Positions 8,701 to 17,534 are shown, counted from the stretch's first letter. The stretch: DNA of 64,000 nucleotides from Fastidiosipila sp964627125 (GCA_964627125.1 CAZVJQ010000003.1:1-64000); one strand, 5' to 3'. Numbers and translations: made by a program. Notes: a model not told the origin generated them from the letters alone.

Positions 8701-9807
8701 ATGGAAGATATTTTAAAGACGATTGATGAGGCAGCCGAAATTTTAGATAGGACTGTTGGTGTCGTTGATCAAGATGGTACTGTTATTGCATGTTCAGATC
8801 CTGCAAGAGTGGGGAGCGTAGATAAGCTAGCTTCTGAAATTTTTGTGTCAGGTGATGATTTTGCGGTTACGGGTAAGAGTAGCTATCGTAAATTTGGAGC
8901 AGGCGACTCTCCAGAGTTTGTATGCTTCATAGAAGGTACAGATCAGAGCGCTCAAACAAATTTAGACCTATTAGTTAAGTGGCTAAAGGCTGAACTTAAA
9001 GATGGGGATAAGGATAAAGAGAGAGCTGCTTTACTCAAGAACATTCTTTTAGAGAATGAACTTCCTGGAGATATACCTCTTAAGGCTAGAGAGTACAGTA
9101 TTCCTTACGCTGCTATTAGAGTTGTTTATTTAGTAAGAGTTAAAGAAGAGAACAGTTTAGATTCAATTGAAATCATGAGAAGCATGTTCCCAAATCGTAA
9201 ACTCGACTTCGTCCTACCAATGGATGAGAAAAATATAGCTCTAGTTAAAGAATTTAAGCGTGGCGCTGAAGAAGAAATTGATTTAGTTGCTCAACAAATC
9301 GTGGATACATTGAATAGTGAATCCATGGGCCAAGTTAAGGTAGGTATTGGTTTAGAAACTGAAACTCTTAAAGATTGTGCTAAGAGTTATAGAGAAGCTA
9401 ATCTATCATTAACAATCGGTGGAATTTTTGATCCAGCACTCGATATCGTTAGATATGACCAACTAGGTTTAGGAAGATTGATTTATCAATTACCACCTAC
9501 ATTATGTCAAATGTTCTTAGATGAAGTATTTACTGAAGGTTCTTATGAAGCTTTAGACCAAGAAACCTTAAGCACAATAGATACTTTCTTTGAAAATGAC
9601 CTAAATGGTTCTGAAACATCTAGAAAACTCTTTGTCCATAGAAATACGCTTGTATATAGACTTGATAAGGTTGAAAAAATCACAGGTCTAGACGTACGTC
9701 AATTTGAAGATGCTGTTTTATTTAAGTTAGCATCTATGGTACGTAAATATCTAGAATATTTAGAAAAGGATTCAGAGGACAGTTCTAGCAAATGGTGGAG
9801 GAACTAG
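8701..9807 (+). CDS. CdaR/PucR-type transcriptional regulator
   Basis: 368 residues. The C-terminal part (about 300-360) has the PucR/CdaR helix-turn-helix: NDLNGSETSRKLFVHRNTL followed by VYRLDKVEKITGLD. The N-terminal 100 residues look like a sensory domain and the middle like the degenerate GGDEF-type domain of this family. Family members respond to sugar diacids, purines or other metabolites; the ligand here is unknown. The gene lies 18 bp upstream of ftsE in the same direction, so they may be co-transcribed, although a functional link is not implied by the sequence. Confidence 0.85.
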   Translation: MEDILKTIDEAAEILDRTVGVVDQDGTVIACSDPARVGSVDKLASEIFVSGDDFAVTGKSSYRKFGAGDSPEFVCFIEGTDQSAQTNLDLLVKWLKAELKDGDKDKERAALLKNILLENELPGDIPLKAREYSIPYAAIRVVYLVRVKEENSLDSIEIMRSMFPNRKLDFVLPMDEKNIALVKEFKRGAEEEIDLVAQQIVDTLNSESMGQVKVGIGLETETLKDCAKSYREANLSLTIGGIFDPALDIVRYDQLGLGRLIYQLPPTLCQMFLDEVFTEGSYEALDQETLSTIDTFFENDLNGSETSRKLFVHRNTLVYRLDKVEKITGLDVRQFEDAVLFKLASMVRKYLEYLEKDSEDSSSKWWRN

Positions 9808-9825
9808 TTCACTGTTAGGTAAACA

Positions 9826-10506
9826 ATGGTAGACTTCGAAAATGTATCAATGAAATATACCAGGGGAGCCGAGGAAGCACTGACAGATGTTAGCTTCCAC
9901 GTTGACCCTGGTGAATTTGTATTTGTTATTGGACCTAGCGGGTCTGGTAAATCTACAGTAATTAAACTAATCAGTTGTGAAGAAAGATTCCAAGAAGGAC
10001 AAATTAAAGTAGGTAATACTAAGCTCAAGAAAATTAGAAGAAGAGCTATACCTTACTTGCGTAGAAATATTGGAATGATTTTCCAAGATTTCCGTCTTAT
10101 CGAGAGTAAAACTGTATATGAGAATGTTGCCTTCGCTATGGAAATTTTAGGGAAGAGTAAACGTCAAATTAAGAGACAAGTTCCTATTATTCTAAGTAGT
10201 GTCGGTCTAAGACATAAACAAGATGATTATCCTAATGAGTTATCAGGTGGTGAGCAGCAAAGAGTAGGTATTGCAAGAGCAATAGTAAATAACCCAAGCA
10301 TAATACTAGCTGATGAGCCTACAGGTAACTTAGATCCTGACACAAGCGAACAAATCATGGGTGTTTTAAAGAACATTAATGAGAGTGGTACAACAGTTAT
10401 TATTTGTACACATGATGAGAACCTTGTTAGTATGATGCAGGAAAGAATAATAGAGATTAACAATGGTAAATTAGCTAGTGATAGACCGAAGAAGGCTTGG
10501 AATTAA
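9826..10506 (+). CDS. ftsE: Cell division ATP-binding protein FtsE
   Basis: 226 residues, standard length. Walker A GPSGSGKST, the FtsE-specific IGMIFQDFRLI Q-loop, signature LSGGEQQRVGIARA, Walker B IILADEPTGNLDPDT and switch His CTHDENLV are present. FtsE with FtsX forms a type VII ABC complex that uses ATP to activate periplasmic or extracellular peptidoglycan hydrolases at the septum. Unusually, its partner ftsX begins 268 bp downstream instead of overlapping or abutting. Confidence 0.96.
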   Translation: MVDFENVSMKYTRGAEEALTDVSFHVDPGEFVFVIGPSGSGKSTVIKLISCEERFQEGQIKVGNTKLKKIRRRAIPYLRRNIGMIFQDFRLIESKTVYENVAFAMEILGKSKRQIKRQVPIILSSVGLRHKQDDYPNELSGGEQQRVGIARAIVNNPSIILADEPTGNLDPDTSEQIMGVLKNINESGTTVIICTHDENLVSMMQERIIEINNGKLASDRPKKAWN

Positions 10507-10527
10507 ATAATATTCACTAGATTATTC

Positions 10528-10605
10528 ATTTTACTTTCATACTTTGAGTTCATTATTGAGACGAGTTAAGGTCTAACTCAAATTAGAAGTTTTTGGAAGT
10601 AAAAT
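10528..10605 (+). ncRNA. Folded RNA element in the ftsE-ftsX gap
   Basis: An outer stem ATTTTACTT/AAGTAAAAT (10528-10536 with 10597-10605), a middle stem ACTT/AAGT, and an inner stem TTGAGTT/AACTCAA (10544-10550 with 10575-10581) are stacked, with a further AGAC/GTCT pairing inside. There is no long T run, so it is not a standard terminator. It may be a processing site, attenuator or leader; the function is unknown. Confidence 0.5.
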
Positions 10606-10774
10606 ATTTCTTAAATAAAAACAAGTATCACAGTAAATGTGAATCGAGCATTATAAAAGTTTTGGCATATATAAATATTAATTACTTTATATTGTCAGGG
10701 TGAGTTTATTAATGCTTAAAATAATTGCCATAGCAATTAATGAACTTAGCCGTAGAAAAGGAAAATGACAGTAA

Positions 10775-11668
10775 ATGAGATTAAGAGTTTTACTTAATAC
10801 ATTTAAAGAAACTGGTAGAAATGTTAGAAGGCATCTTCTTATTACATTTGCATCCCTTACAACAATGACATTAATGTTATTAGTATTGGGGGCATTTGTT
10901 TTATTCTCTGCGAATGCAAATAGGATAATGGATGCAATAGGGCAAGAGCCACCTGTAGAAATCTGGATGATGGATGATATTCCTCAAGAACAAACAGATG
11001 CAATTGCTGCAGAGTTAGATGGAAATGATTCTGTATTGTCTTATACCTACTTAACATCAGAAGAGCACTATGAAATATACAGGCAAGATTTAGGTGAAGA
11101 CTCTTACTTATTAGATGCAATAGATGCGGATACAATGCCTAACTCTTTTGTTGTTCAATTAGTTTCACCAGAATATGTAGATCAATTTATTGGGACAATT
11201 AATACATATCCAGGGATAGACAGTATTGACTATAGTGAGCCTGTCACCGAGTTCTTAACTACTTGGAGTAGAAGAATAAATATTATTTCCATAGTAGCAG
11301 TGGCGATATTATTCTTCGTTGCTTTAATTATCATTTCTAATATGACCAGGATGTCAATTCTAGCTAGATCTGAAGAGATATCCATAATGAAATACATAGG
11401 TGCTACATCTTCTTATATTAGAACTCCTTACTTTTTAGAGGGTGCTTTAATTGGGATATTTGGCGGAATCATAGGCGGGGGCATTCTTTGGCTGTCATAT
11501 TACAATATTTATGTTAGTATGATGGCAGATACTGCAGCTACATCAAACTTCGCACTGATACCAACTACAGAGATTATGTGGCCAGTTTTCGGTATTTTAG
11601 TAATCATGGGAGCACTGGTAGGTAGTATAGGTAGTGGATTGTCAGTAAGAAAGTATGTAAATGTCTAG
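10775..11668 (+). CDS. ftsX: Cell division permease-like protein FtsX
   Basis: 297 residues with the FtsX topology: cytoplasmic start, TM1 at about 21-43, an extracytoplasmic domain of about 120 residues, then three TM segments (about 168-190, 215-240, 265-290). The motif SRRINIISIVAVAILFFVALI and the EEISIMKYIGATSSYIRTPYF coupling region are characteristic. It transmits FtsE ATP hydrolysis to an extracellular hydrolase. The start is fixed by the in-frame TAA just before ATG; AAAAGGA lies about 12 nt upstream, a weak site. The following coiled-coil M23 gene is the likely partner. Confidence 0.94.
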   Translation: MRLRVLLNTFKETGRNVRRHLLITFASLTTMTLMLLVLGAFVLFSANANRIMDAIGQEPPVEIWMMDDIPQEQTDAIAAELDGNDSVLSYTYLTSEEHYEIYRQDLGEDSYLLDAIDADTMPNSFVVQLVSPEYVDQFIGTINTYPGIDSIDYSEPVTEFLTTWSRRINIISIVAVAILFFVALIIISNMTRMSILARSEEISIMKYIGATSSYIRTPYFLEGALIGIFGGIIGGGILWLSYYNIYVSMMADTAATSNFALIPTTEIMWPVFGILVIMGALVGSIGSGLSVRKYVNV

Positions 11669-11774
11669 AAAGTATAGTAAAATAGAGCTATATGCGCTGT
11701 ATTAGTCGTACATATAGTTTTGAGAGTTAACGAATCCGTTAGAAAACGAGACATAATTTATTAGAGGTAAATTA

Positions 11775-13253
11775 ATGAAAAATTTTAGTAAAGTGAAATT
11801 CCTAGCAAGCTTAGCGGCAATAAGTATATTCTTTACAAGCTTACCAGCTGTAAATGTACTTAATGCTTCTAACAATGACGAAGATTTTGCAACTCAAGAA
11901 CAATTAGATGAACTCGAAGAACTTAGAAGAAGAGCAGAAGAATTAGCAGCACAGCAAGCTCAATTAGCTAGTGAAATGGAAGATGTTAGAGAAGATATTA
12001 ACTCTCTTAATATCCAAAGTTCAGAGCTGAGCACAGAACTAGATGCACTTTATGCAGAAGATGTAATTTTACAAGAAGACTATGACAGATTAACAGCAGA
12101 GCTAGAAGAAGCAAGAACCGCAATGGAAGCAGCAGTAGCAGATTATGATGCAGCTGCCGAGAAGGTAGATTTAAGACAAGAAGATTTTGAAGATAGAATG
12201 GTTGCTATGTATAAGCGTGGTAATAAGTCTACTTTAGAAATTTTATTAGAGTCAGATGGACTAACTGGTTTCTTCACAAACCTAAAATTAGTTAAAGTAG
12301 TTGCTGATGCAGATAATAAGGCACTTGAAGAATTAACTGAAGCAAGAGCTGAAGCAGAAACAATGAAACTTAGAGCTGAAGAATATAAAGAAATGTACGA
12401 TCAGTTCGTTGAAGATAAGGCTGAAGAGATTAGAATCTTAGCTCTAGGTATTGAAGGAACTGAAACAGATTTATCTAATGTAGAATCAGATATTTTAAAT
12501 AGATCATCAGATTTAGAAAATTTACAATCAAGCTCATCATACGTTGGTAGTCAACAAACTAATGTTCAATCTGAAACAGGCAGAATCCAAAGTGAGATCA
12601 GAGCACAAGCAGAAGCAACAAGAGCAGCATGGGCTGAAGCAACTAGAAGAGCAGAAGCTACTAGAGCAGCTGAAGCTACAAGAGCTGCAGAAGCTACAAG
12701 ACAAGCTCAAGCAGAGGCTACAAGAAGAGCAGCTGAAGCTACTAGACAAGCTCAAGCAGCAGCAATTGCAGGAGGTGACTACTCATCAGTACCACCAAGT
12801 AGCTATGGTTTAGTTCATCCAGCTCCAGGTAATCAGAATAAATTAACAAGTAATTTTGGAAATCGTTTACACCCAATTTTAGGTTACTACAGATTGCATG
12901 CAGGAATTGACTACGGTGGTAATGCCGGTGACCCAATAGTTTCAGTACTAGATGGAGTTGTTGAACACATAAGTTATCCAGCACCAGGTGCCACTTATGG
13001 AGCATATTGGCAGAGTCAAGGAAATTACGTAATTATAAATCACGGTAATGGTATGAAGACTGTTTACATGCACTTGAAGACAATCGAAGTAAGTGTTGGT
13101 CAAAGAGTAAATCGCGGTCAAAGAATTGGTGGTATGGGGTCAACCGGTGGTTCAACAGGAGTTCACTTACACTTTGAAATAAGAATTCCAGGACATCCTA
13201 ACGCAGCTAACTCAGAAGGTGCAGTAAACCCTTATCCATACTTATTCGGTTAA
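11775..13253 (+). CDS. Coiled-coil M23 peptidoglycan endopeptidase, probable FtsEX partner
   Basis: 492 residues. A signal peptide (residues 1-31), a long charged coiled coil (about 35-275), an alanine-rich linker made of EATRAA-like hexads (about 277-333) and a C-terminal LytM/M23 zinc peptidase domain (about 345-490). Zinc and catalytic residues: His375 and Asp379 in HAGID, and His464/His466 in HLH. The architecture is that of EnvC/PcsB/RipC-type hydrolases whose coiled coil docks on FtsX; unlike EnvC its metal ligands are intact, so it should be an active endopeptidase. Location right after ftsEX supports this. Partner role is inferred from family and context. Confidence 0.92.
   Translation: MKNFSKVKFLASLAAISIFFTSLPAVNVLNASNNDEDFATQEQLDELEELRRRAEELAAQQAQLASEMEDVREDINSLNIQSSELSTELDALYAEDVILQEDYDRLTAELEEARTAMEAAVADYDAAAEKVDLRQEDFEDRMVAMYKRGNKSTLEILLESDGLTGFFTNLKLVKVVADADNKALEELTEARAEAETMKLRAEEYKEMYDQFVEDKAEEIRILALGIEGTETDLSNVESDILNRSSDLENLQSSSSYVGSQQTNVQSETGRIQSEIRAQAEATRAAWAEATRRAEATRAAEATRAAEATRQAQAEATRRAAEATRQAQAAAIAGGDYSSVPPSSYGLVHPAPGNQNKLTSNFGNRLHPILGYYRLHAGIDYGGNAGDPIVSVLDGVVEHISYPAPGATYGAYWQSQGNYVIINHGNGMKTVYMHLKTIEVSVGQRVNRGQRIGGMGSTGGSTGVHLHFEIRIPGHPNAANSEGAVNPYPYLFG
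12603..12768 (+). repeat. EATRAA-type tandem codon repeat
   Basis: About seven imperfect 18-bp units encoding EATRAA/EATRQA/EATRRA form the hinge between coiled coil and peptidase domain. DNA of successive units is similar (GAAGCTACTAGAGCAGCT-like), so length variation by slippage is plausible. Confidence 0.8.
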
Positions 13254-13293
13254 TAGCTTAAAATAATGTTTTAAAGAAATTCAAATAAAAACT

Positions 13294-13328
13294 TGTTGTT
13301 ATCATATAATGGTAACAACATTTTTTTT
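13294..13328 (+). terminator. Terminator immediately before the S41 protease gene
   Basis: GTTGTTATCAT-ATA-ATGGTAACAAC (one G-U) plus eight T residues. The T tract abuts the ribosome site of the next gene. The hairpin also contains TATAAT (13305-13310), a possible -10. Confidence 0.75.
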
Positions 13329-13341
13329 GAAGGGAATAAAT

Positions 13342-15108
13342 ATGAGCGAAAATTTTAATAGCAATAATAGTAATAATGGTAATGGCTCGAATAACCCAAA
13401 CGACCCTAATAGTGAAAACTCAAGAGACAATAGACAAAACTCTAATAATAATCATGAGCAAAACAGACCTCAAAATTTAGATAATAGAGAAAATTCTAAT
13501 TCTTATACTCATGGCTCATGGGATCCAAATGACCCATCAAGACCAAGGAATCAAGGGAATTCAAGAGAGCATTTTGATAGTAATTCATTAGATACTAGAA
13601 ATCGAATGAATAACAATTATCAAAATAATCAATACCAAGGTTATAGCAATTATAATCAATCTAATAATGGCAGACCTAATAATCAACAGCCACATTATAG
13701 AAGACAAGAATATGATTATAGCTACAATAATAGACATCAACATTATCAGAACTATCAACCACCTAATTATGTAAAGAATCAAAGAAGAGATAGCAATACT
13801 AATATAATTTTTGCAGTTCTTCTATCAATATTCCTTACAGCAACATTAACTGGATTTGTTGTGTGGACTATGTCTACAAATGGAATGCTTCCAGGTACTG
13901 AACAAAACTCAGTGATTGGAAACCAAGAAACAGTCAATCCAACTGTACCTGGTCAAGAAGGTGAAACAGTTGAGTTAGAAGGTTTAGGATTATCAATTCA
14001 TACAGATGATCCAGATGCTGAAGCAACTGCCAACAAACTAGCTCAAACTATTAAACTTCTACAAGATAATTACTACAGTGTATTGAGTGATGAAGAAATC
14101 TTAGAGGCTATGAGTGAAGGTGTATTAAATGCAATGGATAGCCCATATACATATTACTTAACAGCTGAACAAGTAAGAGAATTTAATGAGTCGATACAAG
14201 GAAATTATTCTGGAATCGGTGCATCAGTAAGACAAACAGAATTAGGACAATTTGAAGTAGCAGAAGTATTCAATAATAGTCCAGCTCAAGATGCAGGTAT
14301 ACAAAATGGAGATATCATTATTGCTATAGATGGTAGAAGTGTTTCTGATTTTGAGACAGTGCAAGACTTAGCCCAAACTGTTAGAGGTGAAGATGGTACA
14401 ACAGTAAATATCACAATAAATAGACTAGATGAAGAAATTGAAATTCCAGTCATTAGAGGTGATGTTGTGATGGAAGTTGTCCAAACTAGAATGCTTGAAG
14501 ATAATATTGGTTACCTCTATGTTTCAGACTTCACAGTTACTTTACCTGAACAATTCGAGCTAGGTATACAAGAATTATTGAGTCAAGGTGCTGAAAAAAT
14601 TGTCTTCGACATGAGAAATAACCCAGGTGGTTCAGCAGCATCATTAATCTCAGTTGCCGATAGCTTATTGGATGAAGCAACTATTGCTACAGTCAGAGGT
14701 AGAGATGGTGGTGAAGGATATTCTGAGAGCTGGGTATCTGAAGAAGGTAAGATAGTCCCAGAAGATATGACTTATGTCGTTCTAATAAATGAGAATTCAG
14801 CATCTGCAGCAGAATTATTTGCAGGAACTTTAAGAGACAATCTTGGTACTACTATCATTGGAAGACAAAGTTTCGGTAAAGGATCAGGAACTAGAACTTA
14901 TAATTTAGTAGATGGATCAGCAGCAAACGTCACTGTCTTTAACTACTTCTTGCCTGATGGTGATTTGATTGAAGGCATCGGATTAGATCCAGATATTGAA
15001 ACAGAAGGACCGAGTGCGGATGTTCTTAGAGGAAATAATCTTTATGATTTAACTCCTGAAGAAGATCCTGACTTAGCTGAAGCTTTAGAGTACTTAAACG
15101 AAAATTAG
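13342..15108 (+). CDS. S41 family C-terminal processing protease (CtpA-like) with Asn-rich N-terminus
   Basis: 588 residues from ATG 13342, which has GAAGGGA upstream; the longer frame from 13309 crosses the terminator. Residues 1-150 are a low-complexity Asn/Gln/Tyr/Arg-rich cytoplasmic region, then a single TM segment (about 153-178), an extracytoplasmic S41 N-terminal region, a PDZ domain (GIGASVRQ to about residue 370) and the protease core. By alignment with Prc, the catalytic dyad is Ser488 (NSAS) and Lys513 (SFGKGSGT). CtpA proteases often mature or degrade cell-wall hydrolases, which fits its place after the M23 gene; that link is inferred. Confidence 0.93.
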   Translation: MSENFNSNNSNNGNGSNNPNDPNSENSRDNRQNSNNNHEQNRPQNLDNRENSNSYTHGSWDPNDPSRPRNQGNSREHFDSNSLDTRNRMNNNYQNNQYQGYSNYNQSNNGRPNNQQPHYRRQEYDYSYNNRHQHYQNYQPPNYVKNQRRDSNTNIIFAVLLSIFLTATLTGFVVWTMSTNGMLPGTEQNSVIGNQETVNPTVPGQEGETVELEGLGLSIHTDDPDAEATANKLAQTIKLLQDNYYSVLSDEEILEAMSEGVLNAMDSPYTYYLTAEQVREFNESIQGNYSGIGASVRQTELGQFEVAEVFNNSPAQDAGIQNGDIIIAIDGRSVSDFETVQDLAQTVRGEDGTTVNITINRLDEEIEIPVIRGDVVMEVVQTRMLEDNIGYLYVSDFTVTLPEQFELGIQELLSQGAEKIVFDMRNNPGGSAASLISVADSLLDEATIATVRGRDGGEGYSESWVSEEGKIVPEDMTYVVLINENSASAAELFAGTLRDNLGTTIIGRQSFGKGSGTRTYNLVDGSAANVTVFNYFLPDGDLIEGIGLDPDIETEGPSADVLRGNNLYDLTPEEDPDLAEALEYLNEN

Positions 15109-15118
15109 AAATTTCAAC

Positions 15119-15141
15119 AGGGGCAAGTAATACTTGCCTCT
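15119..15141 (+). other. Intercistronic hairpin
   Basis: AGGGGCAAGT-AAT-ACTTGCCTCT forms a 10-bp stem (one G-U) between the protease and methyltransferase genes. No T run follows, so termination is unlikely; RNA stabilisation is possible. Confidence 0.5.
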
Positions 15142-15157
15142 ACTTATGTGGAGTATT

Positions 15158-15946
15158 ATGGAAAATCAAAATTTTGATTCTTATGATTTTTTAGCTCAAA
15201 TTTATGATGACTATCAAGGTTTTAAGGATAATAAAGTAGATTTAGAATGGGCTAGATTTCTTCAGCGAATGACAGCAGACCTAAATAGTAGAGAAAAAAC
15301 TGCTATAGATTTGGGCTGTGGTACAGGAAGAATAGCTTGGGAAATGTCTAGAAAGGGCTGGGAAGTAATAGCTGTAGATAATTCTGAAGAGATGCTAAGT
15401 GCTGCATGGACTCAAGAAGATTCTAGATTTAAAAATACTAATAGACCAAACTTTGTCCTACAAGATATCTTGGAGTTAGATTTAGGGCTTGAAGCAGATT
15501 TAATTTACACAAGCTTAGATGTATTCAATCACTTCAATAAGAATGACTTAGATAAAGTTTTAGAATCAGTAATTAGACACATGCACACTGGGTCAAAACT
15601 CATTTTTGATCTACATAGCAAAAACTATTTAACCCGAACTTTAGCAAATAATAACTTTTCAAGAGTAGAAGAAGACTATGCTCTTATTTGGCAAAATTCA
15701 TATGATGAATTAGATGAAGTAAACTCAGCAAATATAAGCTTATTCACATATTTAGATGATGAAGACTTATATGAAAGAGTAGATTTTGAAATTGTCGAGT
15801 ATTTTCATGAAGTCTCAGATGTGCTTGTTAAACTTCAAAATCTGGGGTTAAATGTTAGAGAAATTAATGCCGAAGAAGATGAATTCCCATCCTTTTGGGG
15901 AGATAAGAGACATTTTATATTGGCAGAGAAAGTTGAAGAGAAATAA
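15158..15946 (+). CDS. Class I SAM-dependent methyltransferase
   Basis: 262 residues from ATG 15158, preceded by GTGGAG; in-frame TTG 15134 and ATG 15146 lie in or just after a hairpin. Motif I is AIDLGCGTGRIAWEM, followed by VIAVDNSEEMLSAA (motif II) and DLIYTSLDVFNHF (post-motif). Resembles the family of small unspecific methyltransferases seen beside hslO-like genes in clostridia. Substrate unknown. The next gene, hslO, starts 3 bp after its stop, so the two are co-transcribed. Confidence 0.85.
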   Translation: MENQNFDSYDFLAQIYDDYQGFKDNKVDLEWARFLQRMTADLNSREKTAIDLGCGTGRIAWEMSRKGWEVIAVDNSEEMLSAAWTQEDSRFKNTNRPNFVLQDILELDLGLEADLIYTSLDVFNHFNKNDLDKVLESVIRHMHTGSKLIFDLHSKNYLTRTLANNNFSRVEEDYALIWQNSYDELDEVNSANISLFTYLDDEDLYERVDFEIVEYFHEVSDVLVKLQNLGLNVREINAEEDEFPSFWGDKRHFILAEKVEEK

Positions 15947-15949
15947 TAA

Positions 15950-16894
15950 ATGAGTGAATTAAATTTACATCCTGAAGGAGACCACATTGTTCAAGCGATT
16001 GGTCTTGGTGGTAAAGTAAAAATGAGCGCAATCCGCGCTACTGAAACTGTAAGAGAGGCAACTCGTTTACATGATTTAAGCCCAATTGCCTCAGTCGCAC
16101 TAGGTAGATTCATGAGCGGTATTCAATTAATGAGTACTGATCTAAAACATGAAAGTGACGTTATATCTGCAAGCATCAAGTCAGATGGTCCACTACAAGG
16201 TATGACAGCTGTTGCAAAATCAACAGGTACAGTTAAAGGATTTGTTAATCAGCCAATAGTTGAATCATTGATGAATGATAAAGGTAAGTTTGATGTTTCA
16301 GGAGCTATCGGTAATGGTGACTTAACTATAATTCGTAAACAAGCTGGAGCTAAACCATATGCAGGTACAGTGCCATTGATATCTGGAGAAATTGCTGAAG
16401 ACCTCACATACTACCTATATCAATCAGAACAAATTCCAACAATTGTTGCACTAGGTGTCTTATGTGATGCCGAAGGTGTTAAACATGCAGGTGGTATTTT
16501 CATTCAAACATTACCAGATGGTGATGATGAGGAAACTATAAATTATCTAGAGGATAGAATTTCTGGCTTCCCTGAAATTTCCTACTTATTTGAAGAAGGC
16601 TTCGACCCAGCACAAATTTTAAACTTATTCATTGGTGAAGAAATTCAATATACCAACGTTAAGGAAACTAAGTTTGAGTGTGATTGTAGTAGAGAGCAGA
16701 TGTATAGCGCTCTGGTTGCTTTGTCCAAAGACGATCTCAAGGAATTATCTGAAGATGAAAATGGAATTGAGCTAGTTTGTGAATTTTGTAGCAGCAAGTA
16801 TCACTTCGAACAAGCAGATATGCAAAAACTCTATGACGAGAGAGTTGAAGAAGAGAAGGCTGTAGGAAGAAACGTCAATTTCTTCGATCTCTAA
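15950..16894 (+). CDS. hslO: Redox-regulated chaperone Hsp33
   Basis: 314 residues. The C-terminal zinc switch is intact: Cys244 and Cys246 (CDC) with Cys277 and Cys280 (CEFC). In the family, oxidation releases zinc, forms disulfides and activates holdase function in the cytoplasm. The N-terminal domain matches HslO (IVQAIGLGGKVKMSAIRATE, ASVALGRFMSG). Start is ATG 15950, 3 bp after the methyltransferase stop; no separate ribosome site is needed because GAAGAGAAATAATAA overlaps the upstream gene end. Confidence 0.95.
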   Translation: MSELNLHPEGDHIVQAIGLGGKVKMSAIRATETVREATRLHDLSPIASVALGRFMSGIQLMSTDLKHESDVISASIKSDGPLQGMTAVAKSTGTVKGFVNQPIVESLMNDKGKFDVSGAIGNGDLTIIRKQAGAKPYAGTVPLISGEIAEDLTYYLYQSEQIPTIVALGVLCDAEGVKHAGGIFIQTLPDGDDEETINYLEDRISGFPEISYLFEEGFDPAQILNLFIGEEIQYTNVKETKFECDCSREQMYSALVALSKDDLKELSEDENGIELVCEFCSSKYHFEQADMQKLYDERVEEEKAVGRNVNFFDL

Positions 16895-16914
16895 GATTAA
16901 TTAGAACATACATG

Positions 16915-16947
16915 AAACCTGGGCGATTAAATTAACTCAGGTTTTTT
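16915..16947. terminator. Terminator after hslO, overlapping convergent gene end
   Basis: AAACCTG and CAGGTTT pair (with extension GG/CT) and are followed by TTTTTT on the plus strand. The stop codon of the minus-strand gene (16932-16934) falls in the loop. Confidence 0.75.
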
Positions 16948-17534
16948 ATTGAGTATTCGCAGGCATGGGCCAACCATGAGCCACTATTTTTAATGTAGTA
17001 AGATTGACTTGTTCTATCATGATTACTTATTAATCTAAGGTAGAGCGTGCCATCAGCATATACTCTATATCCGACTGCTAATACCCAGTGCCAATTGAAT
17101 AAACCATCTGCAAGTAAGATTGCTACAGGCTTATTGGCATCTAAAGAGCTCAACAATTTTTTAAAAGGAATTTTCTTGTATTTTATATCTATAGATTTAG
17201 AAGAAAAGTAAGATTTAATTTTCCTAGCTAGAAATAGCACTGGCCCATTTGGGACATATTTATGGATATCTTTAAATAGAGTTAAGGCATTATCGCGATT
17301 ATCTAAGTTTAGATCTTCTTCGACACTATGAAAGTTATATCTATTATTAAATAGTTTGTATAAATTTACAGCAAGAGTGGCACCACAGTGATTCTTAGCT
17401 TCTTTAGAAAAATCTGCTGTACTATTAACTTTAAAATCTAAGCCATCGATCGCTTGCTCGATGTATTTTTCATCTGACATTTTATTAACCTTGATAAAAC
17501 CATAGTTATTATCTCCGAGAAAAAACTTCTTCAT
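16932..17534 (-). CDS. Papain/C39-like cysteine peptidase-fold protein, function unknown
   Basis: 200 residues, not recognised as a named protein. NHCGATLAVNL (Cys50), FNWHWVLAVGY (His149) and ISNHDRTSQSYY (Asn171 or Asp173) are spaced and ordered like the Cys-His-Asn/Asp triad of papain-fold C39-like proteins. No signal peptide, TM segment or leader-peptide transporter domain is present, so it is predicted cytoplasmic unless exported in an unknown way. It stands alone; GAGGGGTAA is the ribosome site. Could be a peptidase, a transglutaminase-like enzyme or a toxin-like effector; sequence alone does not decide. Confidence 0.55.
   Translation of the reverse strand: MKKFFLGDNNYGFIKVNKMSDEKYIEQAIDGLDFKVNSTADFSKEAKNHCGATLAVNLYKLFNNRYNFHSVEEDLNLDNRDNALTLFKDIHKYVPNGPVLFLARKIKSYFSSKSIDIKYKKIPFKKLLSSLDANKPVAILLADGLFNWHWVLAVGYRVYADGTLYLRLISNHDRTSQSYYIKNSGSWLAHACEYSIKNLS

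Noticed and set aside
12537..12813. Frames on both strands over the EATRAA repeat
   Set aside because: Shadow frames produced by repetitive coding DNA; no start signals.
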